Shown here piece by piece: positions 7,128 through 16,858 of a stretch of 38,160 nucleotides of DNA (the first letter of the stretch is position 1; each line of letters starts with the position of its first letter). The position numbers and the translations under genes were made by a program. Source of the stretch: Clostridia bacterium (GTDB lineage: Bacteria; Bacillota; Clostridia; Oscillospirales; CAG-272); contig JAFTMJ010000028.1 of the NCBI GenBank assembly GCA_017452475.1, forward strand, positions 1 through 38,160, written 5' to 3'. The notes beneath the pieces were generated by a model, which was not told where the DNA came from, searched no databases, and saw only the letters and a list, made by a program, of their open reading frames with translations.

Positions 7128-7814
7128 CTAAATGTTAATTTCTGCTGTGTGAGGTCTGTGGTCGGATGCCACAAGCTCGGGGATGCACGCATCCATCACC
7201 TCTATGTCGGGAGAAACGAAAATGTAGTCAATTTTCATCTCGGGCTTGGGGGACGGGAAGCTCAGCTTGCTTTCACAAAAGCCAACGGAGGCATCCTTCA
7301 TTCTTGCTCTTATGGGCTTCAAAAGCTCGCTTTCCGGGGTCACATTAAAGTCCCCCATAAGAATACACTTTTCATCTCTTATCAGCTCCAAAACCGCTTT
7401 TGCCGCATTCTCCTGCTCATCCCTTTCCAAGCCGAAGTGGGTCACCAAAACCCTTAAGCCGTTTTCCAGCTCCGCTTTTAATACGCATCTTGTTTCATAA
7501 CAGCCGCCCTGCCTTTTATGGCTTGGGTCGGGGATTATAACCGTTTCCACACTCTTGAACGGGATTTTTGACAAAATGCCGTTGCCGTACGGGCCGTCAT
7601 TATCGTCTATCGCCTTTGCAAAATAATGGTTTTCAAGTCCTGTTAGACGGGAAAGCTCCCTTGTCTGCTCGCAGTACTTGCCGCCGTTAAACATTTCGTT
7701 AAGTCCAACTATGTCAGCGCCGCAATCCTTAATTGTCTTAGCCATCTTTTCATAGTCCACCCTCTGCTCTAAAAAGTTCAAGCAGTGCTGGGTGTTAAAG
7801 CTCATTATTTTCAT
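7128..7814 (-). CDS. Endonuclease/exonuclease/phosphatase (EEP) family hydrolase
   Basis: About 228 residues with the full EEP motif set: SFNTQH (metal Asn), GLNEMF (metal Glu), MGDFNVTP (catalytic Asp and Asn), IDYIFVSPD and a final ASDHRP (general base His). No signal peptide. The family cleaves phosphodiester or phosphomonoester bonds in nucleic acids, sphingomyelin, inositol phosphates or CoA-like substrates, and the substrate here cannot be read. It is the last gene of the uxaB-to-EEP operon, 28 bp after the rhamnosidase. An upstream in-frame ATG at 7835 is less likely, because AAGGAG sits inside that extension 6 bp before ATG 7814. Confidence 0.8.
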   Translation of the reverse strand: MKIMSFNTQHCLNFLEQRVDYEKMAKTIKDCGADIVGLNEMFNGGKYCEQTRELSRLTGLENHYFAKAIDDNDGPYGNGILSKIPFKSVETVIIPDPSHKRQGGCYETRCVLKAELENGLRVLVTHFGLERDEQENAAKAVLELIRDEKCILMGDFNVTPESELLKPIRARMKDASVGFCESKLSFPSPKPEMKIDYIFVSPDIEVMDACIPELVASDHRPHTAEINI

Positions 7815-7842
7815 CCTGATCTCCTTTTTTGTCACATAGCGT

Positions 7843-9990
7843 TTAGAACCTATGTGTTCCCCTTTTTACCTTGTGTGAAGCTCCGTTAATTATAACCGTT
7901 GCGTTTTTCGGCACGGTTATTTCATAACGGATTTTGCCGTTTTCGTGATACCATTTTGACACAATTTTGCCAAATTTCGTACACAGGGTGGCACTTAAAT
8001 AGTCGAGCAGGTCTGTGGGGTGAGGCTCAATAACTATTTTCTCAAAGGCGGGCTTATCCTCACAGGGCTTAATTCCGCAGGCTACCTCATACACCCAATC
8101 CGCCACGCTGCCGTATGCATAGTGGTTAAAGGAATTCATCGCCTCGGACCAAAATTCGCCCTTTTCATTCTTTCCGTCCCAATGCTCCCAAATGGTAGTT
8201 GCTCCCTGCTTTACTGAGTAAAGCCAAGAGGGGAACTTGTCCTGCAAAAGCAGCTTGTATGCGGTTTCGCAATATCCGTTTTGGGAAAGGGCGTGCAAAA
8301 GGTATGGTGTTCCCACAAAGCCTGTTTTCAGCCTGTTGCCGTTTTCCACTATCATTTGGTTCAGCTGCTTTGCAACCGATGCTTTGTTTTCAGCCACATC
8401 AAAATACAGCGCCAAAACACACTCGGTTTGGGTTTTATATTCCTTAAAGGTTGCTTTTAATTTTTCGGTAATTCTTTCGTGCAAGACCTCATATTTTTTC
8501 GTGTCCTTGCCCAAAAGCTTGCCAACCTTACACACAATTCCCACCGAATGTCGGTAAAATACAGAGGCAATAAAGTCCTCGTTTGATGAGCCACGGTAGC
8601 TCCCTGAGGGGGCATCAAGCCCAAGCCAGTCACCAAACTGGTCACATCCTGTCCACAGGTATTTCTCCTTTGTCACACTTCCTATGTATGCTATGTATTT
8701 TTTCATACAGGAATAGTGCTTTTTTAATATCTCCCTGTTTCCGTAGGTTAGGTACATTTGGTAAGGAATTATGGTTGCGCTATCCCCCCACACGGCGCCG
8801 CTGCTTTCTGCCGTTGACCAGTCCCAGCACACGGTTTGGGGAATTATGTTGGGTATATAGCCTGTTTTTCCTTGATCCAAGCGCATATCGTGCAGCCATT
8901 TTTCAAAGAATTTATTAACATCATAGTTGTAGCAAGCCGCCTTACAGAAAACTGTTGCATCTCCCGTCCAGCCCTGCCTTTCATCCCTTTGGGGACAGTC
9001 TGTGGGCACGTCCAAAAAATTGCCCTTTTGACCCCAAATTATGTTGGAGAAAAGCTGATTAAGCTCCTTGCTTGAGCTTTCCAAATAGCCTGTGCGCTTA
9101 ATGTCAGAGTGCAAAACAATGGCGCGGAGGTTTTCCTTTTTTATCTCAACGGGAAAGCTGTCCACACGCATATACCTAAAGCCCCAAAAGGCTAAAATCG
9201 GCTTGTAGCGGTTTTCGCCCTTATGGCAAATGTACTCAAAGCGCGCCTTGGCATCACGGTAGTTTTCATTATAAAAGTTGCCGTTTTTGTCAAGCTCCTC
9301 GCAAACGGTAAACTCAACCCTGTCCCCTGCCTTAGCTAAAACATTAAATTCAAAATATCCCGTTAAGTTTTGTCCGAAATCAACAATAGTGTCCCCGTTA
9401 GGAGCCTTAAAAATCGACACAGGGTCAAGGGTTTCCTGCTCTTTTACAAAAACCCCCTCCTGCTTTACGATTTTTTTCTTATCGTAATCAATAGGGGCAG
9501 CGCTTACATAGCTATCCTCAAACAGGCTGTCGTAAATCTCACCGTCGTACAGCTCCGCCATCCTTAGCTTGTCCTTTTTGCAAAGCCACCCTTCATCGGT
9601 CAGGATTTTTTCCACAGTGCCATCCTTATATACGATTACAACCTCGGCAATCAGCGCTTTTTTAAGCTCCTCCTTGCCATTATCCACATTAAAGTTGATT
9701 TTTCCCTTGTACCATCCGTCAGACACTATAACATCCAAGTCATTCTCATACGAGAGCATATTTGTTATATCATAGCTTTGGTACTGCACACGGCGGCGGG
9801 AGGTAAAGCCCGGAGCTAATATAAAATCCCCCACCCTGTGTCCGTTAATCTCTGCATAATAGCATCCAAGGGAGGTAATATTTAGGGTTGCCCTTCTTAC
9901 CTCTTTTGTTATATTTATCTTTCTGTTAAAATGTACAGGCTCGTAAAGCTTGTTTTGCGGATGAGTTATCCACTTTGCATCCCTTATCAT
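7843..9990 (-). CDS. Alpha-L-rhamnosidase, GH78
   Basis: 715 residues. The N-terminal beta-sandwich has ATLNITSLGCYYAEINGHRVGD and APGFTSRRRVQYQSYDIT, typical of GH78. The catalytic (alpha/alpha)6 barrel has VPTDCPQRDERQGWTGDA, with the family's acidic residues, and GATTIWEHWDG with the later conserved Glu. A C-terminal beta domain follows. No signal peptide, so it acts inside the cell on imported oligosaccharides, inverting hydrolysis to free L-rhamnose. It is shorter than many GH78 enzymes (often 880 or more), apparently because an N-terminal accessory sheet is reduced. Its ATG directly follows the TAA of the SGNH gene with no gap, which implies translational coupling. With UxaC/A/B it points to rhamnogalacturonan-type substrates. 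Confidence 0.9.
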   Translation of the reverse strand: MIRDAKWITHPQNKLYEPVHFNRKINITKEVRRATLNITSLGCYYAEINGHRVGDFILAPGFTSRRRVQYQSYDITNMLSYENDLDVIVSDGWYKGKINFNVDNGKEELKKALIAEVVIVYKDGTVEKILTDEGWLCKKDKLRMAELYDGEIYDSLFEDSYVSAAPIDYDKKKIVKQEGVFVKEQETLDPVSIFKAPNGDTIVDFGQNLTGYFEFNVLAKAGDRVEFTVCEELDKNGNFYNENYRDAKARFEYICHKGENRYKPILAFWGFRYMRVDSFPVEIKKENLRAIVLHSDIKRTGYLESSSKELNQLFSNIIWGQKGNFLDVPTDCPQRDERQGWTGDATVFCKAACYNYDVNKFFEKWLHDMRLDQGKTGYIPNIIPQTVCWDWSTAESSGAVWGDSATIIPYQMYLTYGNREILKKHYSCMKKYIAYIGSVTKEKYLWTGCDQFGDWLGLDAPSGSYRGSSNEDFIASVFYRHSVGIVCKVGKLLGKDTKKYEVLHERITEKLKATFKEYKTQTECVLALYFDVAENKASVAKQLNQMIVENGNRLKTGFVGTPYLLHALSQNGYCETAYKLLLQDKFPSWLYSVKQGATTIWEHWDGKNEKGEFWSEAMNSFNHYAYGSVADWVYEVACGIKPCEDKPAFEKIVIEPHPTDLLDYLSATLCTKFGKIVSKWYHENGKIRYEITVPKNATVIINGASHKVKRGTHRF

Positions 9991-10965
9991 TTAAAATCTG
10001 TTATCCTTCATAAATTTCGCTAAATTTTGCGCCAAAAGCTCACTGCCGTAGGTGCTTGGGTGAATACCGTCCGCTAGACAAGCAACCACATTTGGCATCA
10101 TATCAAAGCCGTCAACCACCAAAATTCCTTGGTGATTTTCGCACGCCCTCTTTATCGTATCGGCGCACCATCTGAGCCTATCCATATTCAAATCCCTTGT
10201 TCTCCAAAGAGGGGTAACGCACAAAACGGGGGTGGTGGGGTATATTTCCCTTAATCTTTCAAAAAACTCAAATGTTGATTTTTCGTAATCAAAGCCGCAC
10301 GTTTCAAGGCACTCTGCCTCATAGTAGTTCGTGCCCAGGAACACCATAATTTTGTCGGGCTCAAAGCCATCAACCCTCATCAAGTCCTTTGGCTCAAAGC
10401 GGTAGCCGCCAATTCCTTGATCCAAAAATTGATAGCCTGTCCTTCTCTGCAAGCCGTTTATGTAAGAGGCGCTGGCAATATCGGGTCCTGCGCCCTGAGT
10501 TATGGAGTCCCCAATAACAAGCACCCTTTGCCCCTTATCCTTGACGGATTTATACCTTCCGTCAACGGTAAGGTTCTTTATTTCAAGCTTGCTTTCACCC
10601 GGCAAATATACGGTCACAAGCTTTTCTCCCTTAGGCAAGTCAAACTCAACCCTGCCCTTTAGCCTGTTTTCAATGTAATAAACATCGGTTAAAACACCGT
10701 TTACATATAGGTCAACGGTGTTTCCCCTTTCGTGGCTGTGGGATGTGCGGTAATCAAAGCTGAGGCGCTCCGCATCCGTCTTGAATTCCATACGGATGCC
10801 GCCTGTAAAGCCTGCGTACATTCTCCAGCCCCAGTCATATTTTTCATCTGCCATATAATCTATTTGCGCCTTGCTGTATCTGCGGGGAGTTATATAAGCC
10901 CCGTCCTCTTCAAAACAAACAACGCCCTTAAAAAGCTTTTTCAATGATTTTTTAGAAAATTTCAT
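9991..10965 (-). CDS. Two-domain SGNH hydrolase (SsfX3-like esterase)
   Basis: 324 residues. Residues 1-140 form a predicted beta-sandwich (WRMYAGFTGGIRMEF, GNTVDLYVNG) like the N-terminal domain of SsfX3-type SGNH esterases. The hydrolase domain starts at VLVIGDSITQGAG (catalytic Ser), continues with QGIGGYRF and FLGTNYYEA, and ends with DGIHPSTYG (Asp/His). No signal peptide. The likely role is removal of acetyl or acyl groups from imported pectic oligosaccharides before the rhamnosidase acts, judging only from position between uxaC and GH78. It lies 53 bp after uxaC with no terminator between. The ribosome binding site is weak (GAAGGG), so its start is less secure. Confidence 0.8.
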   Translation of the reverse strand: MKFSKKSLKKLFKGVVCFEEDGAYITPRRYSKAQIDYMADEKYDWGWRMYAGFTGGIRMEFKTDAERLSFDYRTSHSHERGNTVDLYVNGVLTDVYYIENRLKGRVEFDLPKGEKLVTVYLPGESKLEIKNLTVDGRYKSVKDKGQRVLVIGDSITQGAGPDIASASYINGLQRRTGYQFLDQGIGGYRFEPKDLMRVDGFEPDKIMVFLGTNYYEAECLETCGFDYEKSTFEFFERLREIYPTTPVLCVTPLWRTRDLNMDRLRWCADTIKRACENHQGILVVDGFDMMPNVVACLADGIHPSTYGSELLAQNLAKFMKDNRF

Positions 10966-11018
10966 AATTCTTTACCCTTCGTCAGTGTGCAAATTCAACT
11001 TAATTCGACTGCAAGCTA

Positions 11019-12407
11019 TTAGATATTAAAATACTTAATGGCGTTATTGTAGCAAATGTCCTTGACAACAGAGCCCACAAGCTCAAGATTTGCGGTCATT
11101 TCGCCCTTTTCGATAAGAGTGCCCAGGTATGTACAAAGTATTCTGCGGAAATAGTGGTGGCGCGGATAGGACAAAAGGGAACGGCTATCTGTCAGCATAC
11201 CTACAAAGGCGCCGATATGACCTGTGGCGGTCAAGTCCTCCAAGTGCTTTTCCATACCCACCTTATTGTCAAGGAACCACCAAGCGGGGCCGTACTGTAT
11301 CTTGCCCCTTGCCTCGTCGCTTTGGAAGCAGCCTATAAGAGCCATAATCTCCGCGTTCATCTTTGGGTTCAGGTTAAAAATGATAAGCTTTGGCAAAGCG
11401 CCCTCGCTGTTCAGCCTATCCATCAAACGGGAGAGGTTGGATATTGAGTTTTTATCGGAAACGCTGTCAAAGCCCGTGTCAAGCCCAAGCCTTTCGAGCA
11501 TTACAGAGTTGTTGTTACGCATTGCGCCGAAGTGAAGCTCGGTTGCAACCTTGTGCTTTGCATACAGCTTCATTAAGAAATATGTTACATAGCCCTTAAA
11601 TATCTCACTGTCCTCAGCGCTCACCGCATTGCCTGCAATTGTGGACTTAAGCACCCTGTCCGCATCCTCTTTTTTAGACACAGGGTACACATTTTCCACC
11701 GCAATATCACTTGCGCGGCATCCAACGGACAAGAAGGCAAGCAAGCGCTTTTCAAGGGCGCTTTCCAGCTCGTCAATTGAGGAAATTTTGTGTGTCAGCT
11801 CCTCCAGCTTGCCAAGAAAGGTTAAGTATCCCTTTGCCTCAATGTTCATTATCTTGTCGGCGCGGAAGGCAGGAATAACGGAAAAGCCATATCCCTTTTC
11901 CTTGATTTTTTCAAAGGTTGTAAGGTCGTCAAACACCTCGTTTGTTGTAAACACATGGGTAACATTTGAGCCTTCGATAAGACTTTTCGGAGTTACGCTG
12001 TTTTTTCTGATATAGTCATTGCACTCATCCCAAATAGCCTCCGCATTGTCAGCATTAATTTCAAGCTCACAGCCAAAGTACTCCTTCAGCTCCACCTGTG
12101 ACCAGTGATAAAGGGGGTTGCCAAAGGCGGTGCCAAGGGCGGTACAGTATGCCACAAACTTCTCCTTGTTGGAGGCAGAGCCTGTAATTTTCTCCTCGTT
12201 CACGCCATAATTACGCATTAGGCGCCACTTATAGTGATCCCCTGCCAGCCAAACCTCGAAAATATCGCTAAAGGGCTTGTTTTCAAGTATTTGTCTTTCG
12301 GGCAAATGGCAATGGTAGTCAAATATTGGCATATCCTTTGCGTAGTCAAAATATAGCTTTTCTGCAGTTTTATTGTAAAGTAAAAAATTGTTCTTTATGT
12401 AGCTCAT
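11019..12407 (-). CDS. uxaC: Glucuronate/galacturonate isomerase
   Basis: 462 residues, usual length for UxaC (EC 5.3.1.12), which converts D-galacturonate to D-tagaturonate and D-glucuronate to D-fructuronate. Clear family markers are MPIFDYHCHLPE with the metal His residues near the N-terminus, FEVWLAGDHYKWRLMR, HWSQVELKEYFG, KIQYGPAWWF and LTDSRSLLSYPRHHYFRR near the end. Cytoplasmic. The ATG shares one base with the stop of uxaA (TAATG), so translation is coupled. It catalyses the first step in a cluster that also holds uxaB (step 2) and uxaA (step 3), in reverse gene order. Confidence 0.96.
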   Translation of the reverse strand: MSYIKNNFLLYNKTAEKLYFDYAKDMPIFDYHCHLPERQILENKPFSDIFEVWLAGDHYKWRLMRNYGVNEEKITGSASNKEKFVAYCTALGTAFGNPLYHWSQVELKEYFGCELEINADNAEAIWDECNDYIRKNSVTPKSLIEGSNVTHVFTTNEVFDDLTTFEKIKEKGYGFSVIPAFRADKIMNIEAKGYLTFLGKLEELTHKISSIDELESALEKRLLAFLSVGCRASDIAVENVYPVSKKEDADRVLKSTIAGNAVSAEDSEIFKGYVTYFLMKLYAKHKVATELHFGAMRNNNSVMLERLGLDTGFDSVSDKNSISNLSRLMDRLNSEGALPKLIIFNLNPKMNAEIMALIGCFQSDEARGKIQYGPAWWFLDNKVGMEKHLEDLTATGHIGAFVGMLTDSRSLLSYPRHHYFRRILCTYLGTLIEKGEMTANLELVGSVVKDICYNNAIKYFNI

Positions 12408-13783
12408 TACAGTGTTACTCCATCCTTAAATATTGCAATTTCGGAAAAACCGTTTAATTCATTTTTTGTCTTTTCGCCTGAGGCAACCCCTATAACATAG
12501 TCAAGGAGCCTTTCTGTTATTTCCTCCATCGGCTCACCCTCCAAAACCGGGGATGCGTCAAAGTCAATCCAGTTCCTCTTTTTGTCATAAAGGTTCTTGT
12601 TTGTGGAAATTTTAACCGTGGGCACGGGCCCTCCAAGGGGCGTTCCCCTGCCTGTGGTGAAAAGCACCATATGCGCGCCGCACGCCATTAGGTTAGTCAC
12701 CGCCACAATGTCATTGCCGGGACCGTTTAAAAGGGATAAGCCGTTTTTAGAAAGGGTATCTCCGTAATCAAGGACATCAACCACGGGGGAAAGCCCGCCC
12801 TTTTGCACACACCCCAAGGACTTTTCCTCAAGGGTGGTAATTCCCCCCGCCTTGTTTCCGGGGGATGGGTTTTCGTAAATTACCTGATTATGCCTTGTGT
12901 AATAATCCTTAAAGTCATTTATCAGCTTCACGCACTTGTCAAAGATATCCCTGTCAACGCACCTTTCCATTAATAGATGCTCAGCGCCAAACATCTCGGG
13001 CACCTCGGTCAGCACACAGCTGCCCCCAAAGGAAACCATTTTGTCGCAAAGGCTGCCAACCAGGGGGTTGGCGGAAATTCCGCTATATCCGTCGCTACCA
13101 CCGCACTTTAAGCCTAAGCGCAGTCGGGAAATGCTTACTTTTTCTCTCTTAAACTGCGAAGCGTAAGCCTTCAAGCCCTCAATTATAGACACTCCCTCGG
13201 CTATTTCGTCCTCCACATCCTGACAGTTTAAAAATTTTACACGGTCTTGGTTGTACTCACCAAGCGCCTTTTTCATTTCCCCAATGTTATTGTTTTCGCA
13301 CCCCAAGCCAAGGACCAAAACACCCCCTGCATTTGGATGCTTTATCATTCCGCACAGTATTTTCTGTGTCAGCGCATTGTCCTCACCAAGCTGAGAGCAG
13401 CCGTATGGATGAGGAAAATATTTTGCCCCTGTTTTCTCCGCTATGGTCTGCGCAACCTTGTTTACACAGCCGACGGTATTAACAATCCAAATATCGTTGC
13501 GTATGCCCACATCCCCATTTTCACGGATATATCCCTCAAAGCACAGGTCGCTTTCCACAGGGGATATACCGTAATCCTTGTAATTGTAGGTATACTCAAG
13601 GCTGCCGCTTAAATTTGTTTTAACATTGTGGGTATGCACATGCTCACCCACCTGAATATCGCAGGTTGCGTGGCCGATTGGGGAGCCGTATTTAATTACA
13701 TTTTCCCCTGCCTTAATAGGCTTTAGGGCATACTTGTGCCCGTTTTCGCGCACCTCAACATTGTCAAGCTTATGAATTTGCAT
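12407..13783 (-). CDS. uxaA: Altronate dehydratase
   Basis: 458 residues, a little shorter than E. coli UxaA (about 495). It dehydrates D-altronate to 2-keto-3-deoxygluconate (EC 4.2.1.7) with Fe or Mn. Residues 1-75 form the SAF-like domain (AGENVIKYGSPIGHAT, HTHNVKTN). The main domain has FEGYIRENGDVGIRN, GCSQLGEDN, LGLKCGGSDGYSGISANP and ENPSPGNKAGGITTLEEK, all family signatures. The start is placed at ATG 13783, which has GAGG/GAAG upstream and overlaps the end of uxaB by 14 bp; a further in-frame start at 13804 lies deeper inside uxaB and lacks a site. No KDG kinase or KDPG aldolase gene is in the window. Confidence 0.95.
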   Translation of the reverse strand: MQIHKLDNVEVRENGHKYALKPIKAGENVIKYGSPIGHATCDIQVGEHVHTHNVKTNLSGSLEYTYNYKDYGISPVESDLCFEGYIRENGDVGIRNDIWIVNTVGCVNKVAQTIAEKTGAKYFPHPYGCSQLGEDNALTQKILCGMIKHPNAGGVLVLGLGCENNNIGEMKKALGEYNQDRVKFLNCQDVEDEIAEGVSIIEGLKAYASQFKREKVSISRLRLGLKCGGSDGYSGISANPLVGSLCDKMVSFGGSCVLTEVPEMFGAEHLLMERCVDRDIFDKCVKLINDFKDYYTRHNQVIYENPSPGNKAGGITTLEEKSLGCVQKGGLSPVVDVLDYGDTLSKNGLSLLNGPGNDIVAVTNLMACGAHMVLFTTGRGTPLGGPVPTVKISTNKNLYDKKRNWIDFDASPVLEGEPMEEITERLLDYVIGVASGEKTKNELNGFSEIAIFKDGVTL

Positions 13784-15035
13784 ATTCTTCAACCTCGCAG
13801 GCAAAGCCTGTCAAATCCTGTCCCCATAAGGACACATCCGCCAAAATTTCCTTAACACTACCCTTTTGCATCTTCTCTATCACTGCAGGGTCATCGTTTG
13901 GAGTGCCCTTTTTGTAAAACTCTATGAGCTTTCCAAAGGAGAACATAAGTGCTTTCGGTGTCTTGCCGTATTTTTTCTTGTAGTCAAGGATAGAGGGCAA
14001 AACCCTTACCTTAAACTTACTAACGGAGTTTAGCGCAATTGACCGACACATATGGCGAATATATGGGTTGGCAAACCTAACCATAACCGCCCTTGCGTAT
14101 TCCTCCGTTTCCTTTCTATCCATATCAAGGGAAGCAACAATTTCCTCCTGGCAAGCCTTTAGATGGGCTGACATAACCTGATCCGCCAAGCAGTCCCCCA
14201 CGGTTTCAACACCGCGCAAAAGCGCATAGGGTATCATTGATGTGTGGGAGCCGTTTAGGATGCGCACCTTAATTGTACGGTATTTCTTAAGCTCACGGGT
14301 CAAAATCACATTAAGTCCGCACTTGTCAAGGGGAAGCTCGTTAAAAAGACCCTCATAGCCGTCAATTACCCAAAGGTGGAAGTACTCCGAGGTGTTAACC
14401 ATCCTGTCCTCAAAGCCCACATCTATTTTTTCCTCCTTGGGGTATCCTGTATTTATTCTGTCAACCAGGGTGTTTGTAAAAATGTTGTCCTTTTCAATCC
14501 AATTCTTAAAGCCCTCGCCCAAGCCCCAAAGGTCAGCGTACTTCAAAATGCAGCTCTTCAGCTCGCCGCCGTTATTCTCGATAAGCTCGCATGGCAGGAA
14601 CACAAAGCCGCCAAGCCCAAGCTCAAATCTCTTGTATAAAAGCTGGGTCAGCTTACCGGGGAAGGTTGCGGCAGGGGTGTCCTCCATTTTATCCTCACTG
14701 CTAAAGACAATGCCCGCCTCGGTAGTGTTGGAAACAACAAAACGGAAATCGGGATTTTCCGCCAACGCCATATAGCCCTCAAAATCGTCATAGGGCTTAA
14801 CGCACCTGGAAATTACATCTATTTTCTTTATATCAATGCCCTCAACGCCGCGGCAAAGGTGAGTATACACACAGCCCTGCTCTGTAAGCATATCGCACAT
14901 GCCGTTCTTTATAGGCTGAACAACCACAACGCTTGCGTTAAGGTCTGTTTTTTCATTGGCAATTTGGAGCATCCAATCAACAAATCCGCGTAAAAATCCG
15001 CCCTCTCCAAACTGAATAACCTTTTCTTTTCTCAT
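13770..15035 (-). CDS. uxaB: Tagaturonate reductase (altronate oxidoreductase)
   Basis: About 421 residues of the mannitol-dehydrogenase-like long-chain dehydrogenase family. It reduces D-tagaturonate to D-altronate with NADH (EC 1.1.1.58). FGEGGFLRGFVDWM is the N-terminal nucleotide-binding segment; VRILNGSHTSMIPYALL carries the conserved Lys/Asn/His region of the active site; VRFANPYIRHMCRSIALNSVSKF is the typical C-terminal helix. The start is ATG 15035 with AAAGGAG at good spacing; the longer frame from 15074 contains that site. First gene of a six-gene operon (uxaB, uxaA, uxaC, SGNH, GH78, EEP) with a promoter at 15098-15126. UxuB (fructuronate reductase) is a close relative, but the uxaA neighbour favours UxaB. 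Confidence 0.92.
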   Translation of the reverse strand: MRKEKVIQFGEGGFLRGFVDWMLQIANEKTDLNASVVVVQPIKNGMCDMLTEQGCVYTHLCRGVEGIDIKKIDVISRCVKPYDDFEGYMALAENPDFRFVVSNTTEAGIVFSSEDKMEDTPAATFPGKLTQLLYKRFELGLGGFVFLPCELIENNGGELKSCILKYADLWGLGEGFKNWIEKDNIFTNTLVDRINTGYPKEEKIDVGFEDRMVNTSEYFHLWVIDGYEGLFNELPLDKCGLNVILTRELKKYRTIKVRILNGSHTSMIPYALLRGVETVGDCLADQVMSAHLKACQEEIVASLDMDRKETEEYARAVMVRFANPYIRHMCRSIALNSVSKFKVRVLPSILDYKKKYGKTPKALMFSFGKLIEFYKKGTPNDDPAVIEKMQKGSVKEILADVSLWGQDLTGFACEVEEYANS

Positions 15036-15097
15036 TTCTTTTTCTCCTTTATCGATTTTTGATTTCTTCACCACAGAGGCAAAGATAATTCATTTTG

Positions 15098-15126
15098 ATT
15101 ATAGCACAATCGTATATATTTATCAA
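15098..15126 (-). promoter_or_regulatory. Promoter of the uxaB operon
   Basis: On the minus strand TTGATA (15121-15126), 17-bp spacer, TATAAT (15098-15103); transcription would start near 15091. It faces the kinase promoter at 15147, so the two -35 boxes are about 20 bp apart and one regulator could control both. Confidence 0.75.
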
Positions 15127-15146
15127 TCATATTTTCGTTTATTTTC

Positions 15147-15175
15147 TTGACATTTTGGCGCAGGTGCTTTATACT
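15147..15175 (+). promoter_or_regulatory. Promoter of the FGGY kinase gene
   Basis: TTGACA (15147-15152), 17-bp spacer, TATACT (15170-15175). The leader to the ATG is about 70 nt. Confidence 0.8.
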
Positions 15176-15253
15176 TAATATGTGGTACTCCAATCCTTAT
15201 AAAGAGGACACAAAAGCAAAAACGTGACTGATTACAATTTTTGAGAGGTTTAT

Positions 15254-16786
15254 ATGAAGAAAATTTTAGGCATCGAGCTTGGCTCAACAAGAATAAAATC
15301 CGTATTGATTGATGAAAACGCCACTGTTATCGCCCAGGGCGCATATGACTGGGAAAATAAGCTTGAAAACGGCTATTGGACGTACTCCTTGGAGGATGTT
15401 TGGACAGGACTTCAAAGCTCCTTTGCAGATTTGTGCAAGAACCTTGGCGCACCCATCGAAAGCCTTGACTCAATCGGCATTTCCGCAATGATGCACGGAT
15501 ACCTCGCCTTTGATAAAAATGACAATTTGTTAGTGCCCTTCAGAACCTGGAGAAATACAACAACAGCACAGGCGGCAAAAGAGTTGACAAAGGCGCTTCA
15601 TTTCAATATGCCTCAGCGCTGGAGTGGCTCCCACTTCTACCAAGCGGTTTTAAACAAGGAGGAGCACGTAAAGGATGTTGCCTTTTTAACCACCTTGGCA
15701 GGCTATGTACATTGGATGCTCACCGGCAAAAAGGTTATCGGTATTGGTGATGCGGCAGGTATGGTGCCAACCAAGGGCAAGGACTATGACCTTGAAAAAA
15801 TCGCTATTTACAACTCTCTGCTCAAAAAGCAGGGTATTGACAAGGATATTTACGCGCTTTTGCCAAAGGCAATTGTGGCAGGCGAGGATGCAGGCTCTTT
15901 AACAGAAAAGGGCGCCTTGCTTCTTGACCCAACAGGCACATTGAAATGCGGCTGTCCCCTTTGCCCTCCTGAGGGAGATGCAGGCACAGGTATGGTTGCC
16001 ACAAACGCAGTTAAGGTGCGCACAGGTAACGTAAGTGCAGGCACATCCGCCTTTGCAATGGTTGTTCTTGAAAAGCCCCTTTCAAAGGTAAATGAGTCCA
16101 TTGACATTGTTGCCACACCAAGCGGCGCTGATGTTGCAATGGTACACGCAAACAACTTCACCTCCGAAATTAATGCTTGGGCAAGCCTGTTTAATGAGGT
16201 TATTGAGTTGGCAGGCGGCTCTATAAAGAAGGGCCCCCTCTTTGATAAGCTCTACGAGGTTTCCTTAAAGAGCGACTCCGATGTTGGCGGCTTGGTTGGC
16301 TACAACTTCCTCTCAGGCGAGCCTATTGTGGGTATGGAAAGCGGTATTCCCCTTGTGGCAAGGAAGCCAAGCGGAAAATTAACCCTTGCAAACTTTATGC
16401 AAATGCAGCTCTACTCTGCCTTGGGCGCTATGAGCATCGGTATGGAGATTTTGGCTGAGGAGAATGTTCAAATCGAGGATATTTGCGGCCACGGCGGCTT
16501 CTTTAAGGCTCCCTTTGTAGGCGCAAACGCAATGAGCGCAGCGCTGAATGCACCTATCACCACTATGAAAAACGCAGGCGAGGGTGGCGCTTGGGGCGTT
16601 GCCGTTTTGGCACTTTACAGAATTTGCAACACAACATCCCTTGAAGCCTTCCTTGACAAGCTCTTTGCAAGCGCAGAAAAGGAAACAGTTGTGGCAAGCG
16701 AGCAGGAAAAATTAAAATTCAAGGAATTTATGAAATCCTACAAAGCAGGCTTAGCCATCGAAAAGCTTGCAACCGAAAGGCTATAA
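15254..16786 (+). CDS. FGGY-family carbohydrate kinase
   Basis: 510 residues, full length for the family. The N-terminal phosphate-binding segment is LGIELGSTRIKSVLID; SAMMHGYLAFDK and VPFRTWRN follow the sugar-binding pattern; GDAGTGMVATNAV, RTGNVSAGTS and the late GHGGFFKAPFVGANAMSAAL form the ATP/actin-fold half. It phosphorylates a ketose or polyol; the subgroup looks like the ribulokinase/xylulokinase-like proteins of clostridial pentose clusters, but the exact sugar cannot be fixed. L-rhamnulose or a pentulose would fit the rhamnosidase and GH3 neighbours; 2-keto-3-deoxygluconate is normally handled by a different kinase family (PfkB). Divergent from uxaB with its own promoter and terminator. 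Confidence 0.85.
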   Translation: MKKILGIELGSTRIKSVLIDENATVIAQGAYDWENKLENGYWTYSLEDVWTGLQSSFADLCKNLGAPIESLDSIGISAMMHGYLAFDKNDNLLVPFRTWRNTTTAQAAKELTKALHFNMPQRWSGSHFYQAVLNKEEHVKDVAFLTTLAGYVHWMLTGKKVIGIGDAAGMVPTKGKDYDLEKIAIYNSLLKKQGIDKDIYALLPKAIVAGEDAGSLTEKGALLLDPTGTLKCGCPLCPPEGDAGTGMVATNAVKVRTGNVSAGTSAFAMVVLEKPLSKVNESIDIVATPSGADVAMVHANNFTSEINAWASLFNEVIELAGGSIKKGPLFDKLYEVSLKSDSDVGGLVGYNFLSGEPIVGMESGIPLVARKPSGKLTLANFMQMQLYSALGAMSIGMEILAEENVQIEDICGHGGFFKAPFVGANAMSAALNAPITTMKNAGEGGAWGVAVLALYRICNTTSLEAFLDKLFASAEKETVVASEQEKLKFKEFMKSYKAGLAIEKLATERL

Positions 16787-16795
16787 AACTACATA

Positions 16796-16830
16796 AAAAA
16801 GAACAGACACGGCTTGTGTCTGTTCTTTTT
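16796..16830. terminator. Bidirectional terminator between kinase and GH3 genes
   Basis: A 15-bp stem (16796-16810 with 16816-16830), including GAACAGACAC, with A and T runs at either side, between two convergent genes. Confidence 0.9.
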
Positions 16831-16858
16831 GCTTAGTGCCTTTGAGGCACAATTCGGT